Positions 24,150 to 31,493 of a stretch of DNA of 32,320 nucleotides are shown here, piece after piece. The translations under genes were made by a program, and so were the position numbers. Every line of letters starts with the position of its first letter. Position 1 is the first letter of the stretch. The notes beneath the pieces were generated by a model. It made no database searches. It was not told where the DNA came from and saw only the letters and a program-made list of their open reading frames with translations. Source of the stretch: Candidatus Aminicenantota bacterium (GTDB lineage Bacteria > Acidobacteriota > Aminicenantia > UBA2199); NCBI GenBank assembly GCA_030610885.1, contig JAUWQW010000020.1:1-32320 (forward strand). The letters run 5' to 3'.

Positions 24150-25705
24150 ATTATAAATTAGAATATTTTGTTAATGATGAATTGGAAACCTTTTATTTGA
24201 ATAAAAAAACTATAACTTTAGGAAAATTATCTAAGAATGACCTTCAAATAAATGATACTACAATATCACGAAACCACTGCAAATTTATAAAAACAAAGAA
24301 TATTTACAAAATAATTGATTTAAACAGCACTAATGGAACTTTTGTTAATGGGAAAATAATTGATGAAAAAATATTAAATGTTGGAGATAACATAGCAATT
24401 GGGAAAACTATCCTAAAATTCCTGGCAGCTCCTAAAAAAGAGGATTATTATGATTTAGATGATCAAAAAATATCAATGGTCATACCTTTATCAGAAGAAC
24501 TAAAGGTTGAAAAAGAAAAAAAATTAGAATTTAATAAACTAAATTTACTAACCTCTTTAACTAAACTCGGGAAAAATCTGATTGCTTCTTCAAGTATAGA
24601 AGAGACTTTTGAAAAAGTAGGACAATTAATATTTGACCTTCTTAATCCAAAAAGATTGTTCATTTTTTCATATGATTCAAACCATAAACAATTACTTTTA
24701 AAATACTCCCAGACAATTGGAAAAAGTAAACCTGAAAAAGTAAATATCTCAAAAACAATCGCAATGAAAGCAATAAAAGAAAAAGTTGCAATATTATCTT
24801 CAAATACAAAGGATGATAACCGTTTTAATGGAGCAAAAAGTATTATTCTATACGGAATAACATCAGCACTTTCTATACCAATATGGACAAAAAATTCTAT
24901 ATATGGGCTGATATATGCTGATGCAACAGACTTTGAACAAATTTTTAATGAAAAAGATATCGAAATTTTATCAATTCTTGCTAATTTCACAGGTCTCTCA
25001 ATAGAAAGTATAAATCATTTAAATAATTTAAATAAAGAAAAAAAATTACGCGAAAGACTCGCAAGATATCATTCACCTTCAGTTGTTTCAAGAATTATAG
25101 AGTGTCAAAATAAAAACACTCATGAATTAATGAGCTATAAAGAATCTGAAGCAACCGTTTTGTTTATGGATATTGTCAACTTTACTTCAAAAGCTGAGAA
25201 CATGAGGCCAATTGAAGTAGGTCAGTTTTTAAATAATATTTTCACAGAAATGACTGATATTATTTTTAAATACAATGGCACTCTTGATAAATATATTGGA
25301 GATGCTATAATGGCTGTTTTCGGAGTACCATTTGAATATGACAATCATGCTGAGTCCTCAATTTTAGCTGCTCTTGATATGCAAAAAAAAATGGAAGAAA
25401 TCAACTCAAATCTTCCCAGAAAAGGTAAAACAAGAATTAGAATTGGTATCAATTCAGGAAAACTAATTTCAGGAGATTTCGGTTCACCTAAAAGGTTTGA
25501 CTATACTGTGTTGGGCAATACAGTTAACATTGCTTCTCGTCTTGAATCCACTGCAGCAAAACCTGATGAAATAATTATATCTGAAAACACATACAATTTA
25601 ACAAAAAATTCATTTGAATTTGAATATTTGGGTAAGAAAAAAATGCAGGGTATATTAAATGACATAAAATCTTACAGAGTAATCAAAAAAAAGGGGGGGG
25701 AATGA
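24146..25705 (+). CDS. FHA-GAF-adenylate cyclase (class III)
   Basis: 519 residues. The FHA domain (about 1-95) has SRNHCK (41-46) and NSTNGTFVNG (60-69), which bind phosphothreonine peptides. A GAF domain (about 130-295) would sense a small ligand. The cyclase domain (about 336-500) has metal ligands D342 and D386, the ATP-selecting pair K382 and D452, and transition-state N461 and R465, so it should be an active cAMP-forming enzyme. The protein has no membrane span. GTG at 24146 overlaps the gpsA stop, with AAGGAG upstream. The 3' end carries A8 followed by G8, and its stop overlaps the next ATG. No cAMP receptor gene is visible in the window. Confidence 0.92.
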   Translation: MNYKLEYFVNDELETFYLNKKTITLGKLSKNDLQINDTTISRNHCKFIKTKNIYKIIDLNSTNGTFVNGKIIDEKILNVGDNIAIGKTILKFLAAPKKEDYYDLDDQKISMVIPLSEELKVEKEKKLEFNKLNLLTSLTKLGKNLIASSSIEETFEKVGQLIFDLLNPKRLFIFSYDSNHKQLLLKYSQTIGKSKPEKVNISKTIAMKAIKEKVAILSSNTKDDNRFNGAKSIILYGITSALSIPIWTKNSIYGLIYADATDFEQIFNEKDIEILSILANFTGLSIESINHLNNLNKEKKLRERLARYHSPSVVSRIIECQNKNTHELMSYKESEATVLFMDIVNFTSKAENMRPIEVGQFLNNIFTEMTDIIFKYNGTLDKYIGDAIMAVFGVPFEYDNHAESSILAALDMQKKMEEINSNLPRKGKTRIRIGINSGKLISGDFGSPKRFDYTVLGNTVNIASRLESTAAKPDEIIISENTYNLTKNSFEFEYLGKKKMQGILNDIKSYRVIKKKGGE

Positions 25706-26490
25706 AAAATCCTAAAATAAAAAGTTATTTAATAGTATTATTAGCACTTATTTCAATACTTACAGGTTGTAAAAAAAAAGATGTTGTAACATATCCCTGG
25801 CAATTAAAACCAGGTTCTGCTGAATTTTTCCTGGATCAAGGTCTATTCCATCTGAATTCCGGTCAAATAGATATGGCAGAGAAAAAACTTCTTCGAGCAA
25901 TAGAAAAAAAACCCTCTCTGAAAGAGGCATTAAATGGTCTTGGAATTGTATATATGTATAAAAGAGAATTTGACAAAGCAATAAAATATTTCAAAAGAGT
26001 TTTAAACATTGATCCCACTTTCATAGATGTTTACAATTCTTTAGGTCTTATATATATAGAATTAGATAAATACGAGCCTGCTAAAGAAAACCTTTTAATT
26101 GCAGCTAACTCTGATGATTACAGTACCCCAGAGAATTCATTTGTCAACCTGGCAATGTTAGAGATCAAACACAATAAATTAAACTCAGCAATGAGATATG
26201 TAGAAAAGGGAATATATAAAAATAGAGGATTTGCCCCACTCTATAATCTACAAGGTGTGATATTTGAAAACCAAAAGAATTACAATGAAGCTATTTACTC
26301 TTATAAAAAAGCTCTGTCCCTTTTAACTGAAGATGATATTACAATCTTGATTAATATTGGAAGAGTTTATTCAAAAATGGGTGAAAAAGGTAAAGCTTTA
26401 GATACATTAGAAAAAGCACTCTCAAAAACCGTAAACACTAAAATAAAAGATGTAATCAGAAAAATGATAAAAGAATTAAATAAAGGATAA
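25702..26490 (+). CDS. TPR-repeat lipoprotein
   Basis: 262 residues. It has a signal peptide with lipobox LTGC (Cys23) and then about five to six TPR units from residue 40 to the end, for example LNGLGIVYMYKREFDKAIKYFKRVLNIDP. It is probably anchored at the outer membrane or outer face of the inner membrane and binds partner proteins. The ATG overlaps the cyclase stop (ATGA) and the G8 tract stands where the ribosome-binding site should be. It resembles PilF/Pgb-type scaffolds in build only, and no pilus gene is near. Confidence 0.85.
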   Translation: MKNPKIKSYLIVLLALISILTGCKKKDVVTYPWQLKPGSAEFFLDQGLFHLNSGQIDMAEKKLLRAIEKKPSLKEALNGLGIVYMYKREFDKAIKYFKRVLNIDPTFIDVYNSLGLIYIELDKYEPAKENLLIAANSDDYSTPENSFVNLAMLEIKHNKLNSAMRYVEKGIYKNRGFAPLYNLQGVIFENQKNYNEAIYSYKKALSLLTEDDITILINIGRVYSKMGEKGKALDTLEKALSKTVNTKIKDVIRKMIKELNKG

Positions 26491-26582
26491 AACAATCCCT
26501 CACAAACAGATCAGCTACTTACCTCTACAACTTCATCTATTTCATTATAAACCATTTTCTTATTTTTAAGGTAGAAGTTTAA

Positions 26583-26768
26583 TTATTTATTTGAATATTT
26601 ATAATAAAACTGAACTGCTTGAGACAACCATATTAGTCTTTCTTTATAAGAAAGATTTTTAAATTCTGTATGTCCATCAAAATCTTTTTCAGTAATATTT
26701 TTAAGTTGAGAATCTAATCTTTTTATATTTTTCTTTAATTGGTTTTTAATTGATGAATATTCACTCAT
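26583..26768 (-). CDS. 61-residue hypothetical protein, partner of the nucleotidyltransferase
   Basis: 61 residues, charged and helical, with no signal peptide. It contains the sequence FKNLSYKERLIWLSQAVQFYYKYSNK. The start overlaps the upstream nucleotidyltransferase gene by 8 bases, which points to a two-gene unit. I do not recognise the family. In pairs of this type the small protein often binds or controls the nucleotidyltransferase-fold partner, so an antitoxin-like role is a reasonable guess and no more. The 92 bases between its stop and the TPR lipoprotein gene hold nothing I can name. Confidence 0.55.
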   Translation of the reverse strand: MSEYSSIKNQLKKNIKRLDSQLKNITEKDFDGHTEFKNLSYKERLIWLSQAVQFYYKYSNK

Positions 26769-27273
26769 TAGATTTTCTTTCTCTTAAAATAGCTTGTAGT
26801 TCTTTAATATCTAATAAATCCTTATCTCTAGGAGGAACAATATCTTTTTTCATATCAATAAGCTTTTCTACAGAAAGAATATTAATCTTAATATTATCTA
26901 TGTTGATCTTTACTGTATCATTTATTAACTTTTTATATGATTTATTCTCTTCTAAAAAAATATCTATTTGACGATATGGTTTGTCAGGGTCAATAAATGT
27001 AAAAACCAGTGCATTCTTTTCTTCTACCATCATTTTTCTTTTTAAAGGATCTAATATAAAATTAGCAGGAATGGCAACCCTTGGTACAAAATTCATTTTT
27101 TTTATAAAAAAAAGAAACCTTTCAAGATTTGTATGCTCAAGATCTAATGATATATCAATATCTATTGTCATTCTTTCCACTCCGTGTAAAACAGCTGCTA
27201 CCCCACCACATATAATAAATTTTACATCTTGTTCTACTAGATTTTCAAGTATTTCTCGTAAATAATTGTTCAC
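26761..27273 (-). CDS. Nucleotidyltransferase-fold protein (AbiEii/MNT-like)
   Basis: 170 residues. It shows the polymerase-beta-type signature, with G23-G24 in CGGVAAVLHGVERMT, then the paired acidic residues D38 and D40 (TIDIDI) and a third acidic site in RQIDIFLE. The segment SVEKLIDMKKDIVPPRDKDLLDI is typical of stand-alone nucleotidyltransferases in toxin-antitoxin and abortive-infection pairs. Start is GTG at 27273, with AGGAG 12 bases before it, a rather long spacing. It overlaps the 61-residue gene. It would transfer a nucleotide to protein or RNA, but the target is unknown. Confidence 0.75.
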   Translation of the reverse strand: MNNYLREILENLVEQDVKFIICGGVAAVLHGVERMTIDIDISLDLEHTNLERFLFFIKKMNFVPRVAIPANFILDPLKRKMMVEEKNALVFTFIDPDKPYRQIDIFLEENKSYKKLINDTVKINIDNIKINILSVEKLIDMKKDIVPPRDKDLLDIKELQAILRERKSNE

Positions 27274-27366
27274 TTATATCTTAATCTCCTAAAATCTCAT
27301 TATTATATACATTATAATTTTAAAGAAAACAAGTGATAAATAGAATAATCAGCCACCTATTCTTTT

Positions 27367-27600
27367 TCATAATTCTCTCAAAGCCATCTCTATTTGAAAT
27401 GCTCCCCTGATGAATGAAGCATTTTTGGACAAAGCATATTCACTGGTTTTATATGCATAAGTCCAGCCATTGCCAAAAAAGTTTATGGCTGTGAAGTCAA
27501 TTACAGATCCCTCGTTACCCGCTGGTTTAGATAAACCAAACTCCCCAATAATAACCAAAAAGATAATAGATAAAACGGCTATAATTTTTCGATTCCTCAT
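27367..27600 (-). CDS. Small exported protein, 77 residues
   Basis: Basic start MRNRK, a hydrophobic stretch (about 6-22), then a short mature part with NFFGNGWTYAYKTSEYALSKN. A strong AGGAGG lies 7-12 bases before the ATG at 27600, which argues that it is really translated. There is no Cys lipobox. I do not recognise a family. It is alone on its strand between the nucleotidyltransferase pair and pyk. Confidence 0.6.
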   Translation of the reverse strand: MRNRKIIAVLSIIFLVIIGEFGLSKPAGNEGSVIDFTAINFFGNGWTYAYKTSEYALSKNASFIRGAFQIEMALREL

Positions 27601-27754
27601 TTTTTTCCTCCTAATACAAACCTCTAATTTTTTACTTACTCTATGTAACTACCCAGCTATTAATAATATATCAATATATATTTTATAATGTGAGAATTAA
27701 TTGTCAAGAAAAGAGACAAATCTTACCTTTTTCCTCTTTGTTTTTAAAAAATCC

Positions 27755-27781
27755 TTGAATTTTAATCTATTTTCCTATATT
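27755..27781 (+). promoter_or_regulatory. Possible promoter of pyk
   Basis: TTGAAT (27755-27760), 15 bases, TATATT (27776-27781), and 8 bases to the ATG at 27790. Spacing is short, so this is weak. There is no ribosome-binding site before the ATG, which would again suit a leaderless message. Confidence 0.35.
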
Positions 27782-27789
27782 TATATAAA

Positions 27790-29202
27790 ATGGATAAAAA
27801 AGGATTTCTTAAGACTAAAATCATTGCAACAATAGGTCCTTCATCAAATGATGAAAAAATTTTGTTAAAAATGATAAAGAGCGGAATGTCTGTTGCAAGA
27901 CTGAATTTTTCTCATGGAAAATATGAAGATCACATAGATGTTATTAAAAAAATTAGAAATATCTCTGAAAACGAAGATATACCTGTTGCAATTTTACAGG
28001 ATTTGTGTGGCCCAAAAATTAGATTATCTGACATCCCTGAACCAAAAAGTGTAAAAAAAAATGACATTATAAAGATTTCTGTTTATAAAGAAGAAAAGGC
28101 TGATCTTTATACTGATTTTAAAGAACTTGTAAAAATTGTAAAAAAGGACAACACAATCCTTATTGATGATGGATATATTGAATTAGAAGTTATAGATGTT
28201 GATAAAAAAAGTGTAACTTGTAAGGTTATTGTTCCTGGAATTGTAAAATCAAAAAAGGGCATTAATCTCCCAGACATCTCTTTTTCAATTCCTGTTTTTA
28301 CTGAAAAAGACAAAGCTGACCTTGTATTTGGATTGGAACATGGTGTTGATATGGTTGCAATGAGTTTTGTGGATTCTCCTTCAAATATTATCCCTATAAA
28401 AAAGATTATGAGCAAATTCTCAAAAGACATTCCAGTCATTGCTAAGATTGAAAGAAAAAAGGCTCTTAAAAATATAAATAAAATCATCGATAAATTCGAT
28501 GGAATAATGATAGCCAGAGGCGACCTAGGAGTAGAGGTTCCTCCTGAAAAGGTTCCATTAATTCAAAAAGAACTTATAAACCTGGCAAATTCTAAAAATA
28601 AACTTGTTATTACTGCAACTCAGATGCTGGAATCAATGATTGCAAATCCTCGCCCAACAAGGGCTGAGGCTTCTGATGTCTCAAATGCCATTATTGATGG
28701 AACGGATTGTGTTATGTTATCCGCTGAAACTGCAATCGGGAGATATCCAGTAAAGGCAGTGAATATGATGAAGAGAATTGCTATTTTTACAGAAAAATCA
28801 GATCTTTATAAATCTTTACCTAAAAAAAATAGAGAAAAAATAGATCATACAGAAGCAATTGCTAAAAGTGCTTGTAAAATTGCGTCTGAGTTGGATGCTA
28901 AATTTATACTAGTTTTTTCTTATTCTGGGAAAACAGCTTTGATTCTATCTAAATATAGACCTCAATGTCCTATATTTGCCTTTACACCTCAAAAAGATGC
29001 TGTTTTGAACATGGCTTCATACTGGGGTGTATTCCCTATTTATATTGAATTTACTCCACACACTGATGAAATGATATTAAAGGGAGAAGAATTACTTAAG
29101 ATTAAAAAATTTGCTAAAAAAGGTGATTTAATCGTAACATCAGCTGGTGTAACACCCATGAAAGGTGCGACCAATATGATCCGTATTTCAAAAATTTCTT
29201 AA
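27790..29202 (+). CDS. pyk: Pyruvate kinase
   Basis: 470 residues. It makes ATP and pyruvate from phosphoenolpyruvate at the end of glycolysis. KTKIIATIGPSS opens the barrel and RLNFSHG follows. The active site segment IAKIERKKAL with MIARGDLGVEVP is intact, as is TATQMLESM. The C-terminal domain is present and of normal length, with no added PEP-utiliser domain. It is monocistronic, with no Shine-Dalgarno sequence. Confidence 0.97.
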   Translation: MDKKGFLKTKIIATIGPSSNDEKILLKMIKSGMSVARLNFSHGKYEDHIDVIKKIRNISENEDIPVAILQDLCGPKIRLSDIPEPKSVKKNDIIKISVYKEEKADLYTDFKELVKIVKKDNTILIDDGYIELEVIDVDKKSVTCKVIVPGIVKSKKGINLPDISFSIPVFTEKDKADLVFGLEHGVDMVAMSFVDSPSNIIPIKKIMSKFSKDIPVIAKIERKKALKNINKIIDKFDGIMIARGDLGVEVPPEKVPLIQKELINLANSKNKLVITATQMLESMIANPRPTRAEASDVSNAIIDGTDCVMLSAETAIGRYPVKAVNMMKRIAIFTEKSDLYKSLPKKNREKIDHTEAIAKSACKIASELDAKFILVFSYSGKTALILSKYRPQCPIFAFTPQKDAVLNMASYWGVFPIYIEFTPHTDEMILKGEELLKIKKFAKKGDLIVTSAGVTPMKGATNMIRISKIS

Positions 29203-29292
29203 CAATCTCCTAAAGACAAATGCTAAAATGAAAGACCCCCATTCTTATTCTTAAAATACTCCTTATGGGAATCGAATTGTTTTGTTTGACGA

Positions 29293-29341
29293 ATATGTTC
29301 TAATTTAATACAAAATGTTGACATATTTTAGAACATATGTT
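29293..29341. promoter_or_regulatory. Operator-like inverted repeats in the Panacea gene promoter
   Basis: ATATGTTCTAA (29293-29303) and TTAGAACATAT (29328-29338) are perfect 11-base inverted copies with 24 bases between. The second copy lies between the -35 and -10 boxes and overlaps a perfect 10-base palindrome AACATATGTT (29332-29341). The adjacent gene encodes an HTH protein, so autorepression is likely. Confidence 0.65.
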
Positions 29342-29346
29342 ATATT
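29318..29346 (+). promoter_or_regulatory. Promoter of the HTH-Panacea gene
   Basis: TTGACA (29318-29323), 17 bases, TATATT (29341-29346). It is followed by AAGGAGG and the ATG at 29366. The spacer is occupied by one operator arm. Confidence 0.7.
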
Positions 29347-29365
29347 ATTAATATAAGGAGGAATC

Positions 29366-30139
29366 ATGATTGAGAGATTAGGAGGAAGAATCGAACAATT
29401 ACGTAAAAAGCATGGGGTAAGTCAGGAGGAACTAAGTATTGCTATTGGAATTAACAGGGTATCCTTATCAAAAATTGAAAATAATAAAAGGAAAATTACG
29501 GTTACTGAATTGCAAAGCTTATCAAAAACATTCAATATTTCTGTAGATGAAATACTCAATCCTGAGTTAAAACCAAAAATTAGTATTAAACTAGAAACGA
29601 AAAAAAATTTAAGGAAACATTCAGATATTAGAATTAGTATACCGGAAAAGAATATGGGAAAATTTGAACAAGTCCTTCTGTATATACTGAATAAGGTAGG
29701 ATCCAAACCTAATGTTGGTGAAACTATTATCTATAAATTGTTATATTTCATCGATTTTGATTTTTATGAAAAATATGAAGAACAGTTAATTGGTGCTACC
29801 TATCAAAAAAATACTCATGGACCAACGCCAAAAGAATTTATTACAATTGTGGAACGAATGATTGAAGAAAAAAAGATTATCCAAATAAAACATAAATATT
29901 TTAGGTATGAGCAGAAAAAATACTTGCCCTTAGAAAAATATGATTTGTCAATATTTACTGCAAATGAGATTGAGTTAATTGACGAGGTTTTATTGAAATA
30001 TTCTGATAAATCCGCAAAGGAACTGAGTGAATATTCTCATAGTGATGTACCCTGGTTATCTACAAAAGCCGGAGAAGATATTAACTATGAATCGGTATTT
30101 TATCGTACTCCCGAATATTCGGTAAGAAAATATGAGTGA
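29366..30139 (+). CDS. HTH (XRE)-Panacea domain antitoxin
   Basis: 257 residues. The XRE-type helix-turn-helix is at about 8-60 (LRKKHGVSQEELSIAIGINRVSLSKIENNKR). A linker leads to a Panacea/DUF4065 domain (about 105-235) with KLLYFIDFDFYEKYEEQLIGATYQKNTHGPTPKEF, the diagnostic block. Panacea proteins are known as antitoxins that neutralise many unrelated toxin families. The HTH gives autoregulation through the inverted repeats upstream. The expected toxin gene starts inside its last codons but is broken (30132-30188). The antitoxin itself appears intact, with AAGGAGG before the ATG. Confidence 0.88.
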   Translation: MIERLGGRIEQLRKKHGVSQEELSIAIGINRVSLSKIENNKRKITVTELQSLSKTFNISVDEILNPELKPKISIKLETKKNLRKHSDIRISIPEKNMGKFEQVLLYILNKVGSKPNVGETIIYKLLYFIDFDFYEKYEEQLIGATYQKNTHGPTPKEFITIVERMIEEKKIIQIKHKYFRYEQKKYLPLEKYDLSIFTANEIELIDEVLLKYSDKSAKELSEYSHSDVPWLSTKAGEDINYESVFYRTPEYSVRKYE

Positions 30140-30188
30140 TGATTTTACAGAAATAATAAGAATTCCGGAATTTGGAAAGGATTTATAA
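30132..30188 (+). pseudogene. Remnant of the Panacea-linked RelE/HigB-like toxin gene
   Basis: ATG at 30132 overlaps the antitoxin stop by 8 bases, the usual antitoxin-toxin coupling. It opens 18 codons (MSDDFTEIIRIPEFGKDL) before TAA at 30186-30188. This start strongly recalls type II RelE/HigB-like toxins of about 120 residues, where it is followed by a Lys-rich helix and a much longer body. Here only about 30 bases follow before the next gene's ribosome-binding site. In the +1 frame those bases read a Lys-rich end (NFKK) and TAA. An internal deletion that joined the two ends is the simplest account. Family assignment is from memory of similar N-termini. Confidence 0.55.
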
Positions 30189-30216
30189 AAACTTTAAAAA
30201 ATAAGGAGATGTGTTA

Positions 30217-30351
30217 ATGGCTAGATCTAAGACAAAAAAAATTGGGCAGGATGCCAAATCAGGTAAATTTGTCCCAGTCAAAACAGCTAAAAAAAGGAAA
30301 GCTACAGCAGTAGTTGAAACTATTAAGGTGAGGAAGACAAAAAACAAATAG
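30217..30351 (+). CDS. 44-residue basic protein (G-x-DAK-x-G-x-F type)
   Basis: 44 residues, with AGGAG 8 bases before the ATG. It contains KIGQDAKSGKFVPVKTA, then KATAVVETIKV and a basic tail. Short proteins of this pattern (G-R/Q-D-A-K-T/S-G-x-F-x-P-V ... VVETIK) are common and uncharacterised, and in my memory they often lie beside toxin-antitoxin genes. It follows the toxin remnant at 28 bases and probably shares the antitoxin transcript. A nucleic-acid-binding or accessory antitoxin role is only a guess. Confidence 0.6.
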   Translation: MARSKTKKIGQDAKSGKFVPVKTAKKRKATAVVETIKVRKTKNK

Positions 30352-30421
30352 AATTCTGAAATACAATCTTCAAAACTAGTGGAGTATGCAGATTCTTTTC
30401 CAATAAAATAAGGAATAGTAT

Positions 30422-30983
30422 ATGAAAGTGAAGAAACTTTTAAATACTAGTGAGGTTATCACTTATACTCAAATTGAGAAAGATTTATTTGAATCAGGTT
30501 ATAGAATATTTCCAAATCTACCTCTAAAAGATGTTATAGATAATAAAATAAAAGAATCTCTTAATCGACAAGGTAAAAAGCATTTTAAAAGCTCACATTT
30601 TGATTTTGTAATATATGACAAAGTATTTTCTCCAGTGTTTGCTATTGAGTTCGATGGACCAATTCACAATACATTTAAGCAGAAAGAATGAGACAAAAAG
30701 AAAAATTTATTGTGTAAGACATTTAGTTTTCCCCTATTACGAATAAATTGGAATTATCTGAAAAAATTAAACAAGAATTTAAATATGCTTAACCTTATTC
30801 TTTATATTTGGTTTACTCAAAAATATTTTTATTAAAGCTCAAAAAGATGGGATTATCCCAGAAGATGAAATTTATGACTATCAAAGTACTATATTATTTT
30901 CTTCTGATGGGAAAAAACTCCCATTGTGGGCTTCTTATAGTAAATTAATAGAAATTAGAAAAATAGCAAAAGAAAATAATTAA
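30422..30983 (+). pseudogene. DUF2726-like PD-(D/E)XK nuclease pseudogene
   Basis: The first 89 codons read IDNKIKESLNRQGKK, HFDFVIYDK and FAIEFDGPIHN, a DUF2726-type nuclease core (the D of EFDG and preceding E are metal ligands). TGA at 30689-30691 stops it. The same frame continues with DKKKNLLCKTFSFPLLRIN, the expected next motif, up to TAA near 30833. A one-base shift there restores similarity (AQKDGIIPEDEIYDY and on to TAA at 30981-30983). So one nonsense codon, probably CGA to TGA, and one frameshift have broken a gene of about 187 codons. Function was probably DNA cleavage or repair, inferred from the fold. Confidence 0.65.
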
Positions 30984-31400
30984 TACATTATAGAGTCTTG
31001 ATAATAAATATAAGATGGTTCGTTATACTGGTTGCGGATAATAGTAAAAAAAATTTAGAAATGAAAAATATATTTCTTGTCTGCATTAAGAATAGCACTT
31101 TTTGAAGAATTTTCCACAGTAGGGAGAGGTATTCCTAGGTGGCTGTTTTAGCTTTACCGGTCCTTGTTTTTTTACCTTTTTTGTTGTGTTTTTCCATAAG
31201 GTTATTATACAATGTTTACTACAGATAAGCGACATTATGTGAAATGAAATTATTAAGAAGATCATACAAAAATAATTGGTCATGCAAAGATTAAGTTAAC
31301 ATTTGGACCAAAATTAGGTTAGTTATTAAAAAAGGAAAAATAGACATTTGTCCATAAAATGAGGGAATGATCGCTGTAGTTATTTATCCAGGCTTTTTTC
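30984..31400. other. Gene-poor, degraded stretch
   Basis: About 420 bases with no convincing gene. On the minus strand a 20-codon Lys-rich frame (31197 down to 31135) follows TATAAT (31209-31204) by 6 bases, the same spacing as the leaderless promoters elsewhere, but it has no good -35 box. Other open frames here are short and unlike any family I know. The region looks like decayed genes. Confidence 0.45.
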
Positions 31401-31472
31401 TTAGCCTTTGTTGGTTCCTGCGGCCGCCATACATAAAAAAAAGATAGAATAATAATGCATGTCTTTTTGCAT
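31401..31472 (-). pseudogene. N-terminal remnant of a DUF6765-like gene
   Basis: A strong AAGGAGGG (31483-31476) precedes ATG at 31472, then 23 codons reading MQKDMHYYSIFF and MAAAGTNKG before TAA (31403-31401). The MQKDMHYY start followed by an Ala-Ala-Gly-x-Asn-Lys segment recalls DUF6765-family proteins, which are several hundred residues long. Further stops follow in frame. The gene starts 21 bases after the amidohydrolase stop on the same strand, so it was probably the next gene in that operon. Confidence 0.4.
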
Positions 31473-31493
31473 TTTCCCTCCTTATTTTATTTA

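Noticed and set aside
29230-29266. Possible terminator after pyk (CCCAT ... ATGGG)
   Set aside because: The stem is only 5 bases with a long loop and no T-run.
31086-31283. 65-codon minus-strand frame in the gene-poor stretch
   Set aside because: It has no ribosome-binding site and odd composition, and it overlaps the better, though still weak, leaderless-type 20-codon frame.
31420-31430. GCGGCCGC site, rare in AT-rich DNA, as a cloning or vector scar
   Set aside because: It is explained by the Ala-Ala-Ala codons of the DUF6765-like remnant, and no vector sequence surrounds it.
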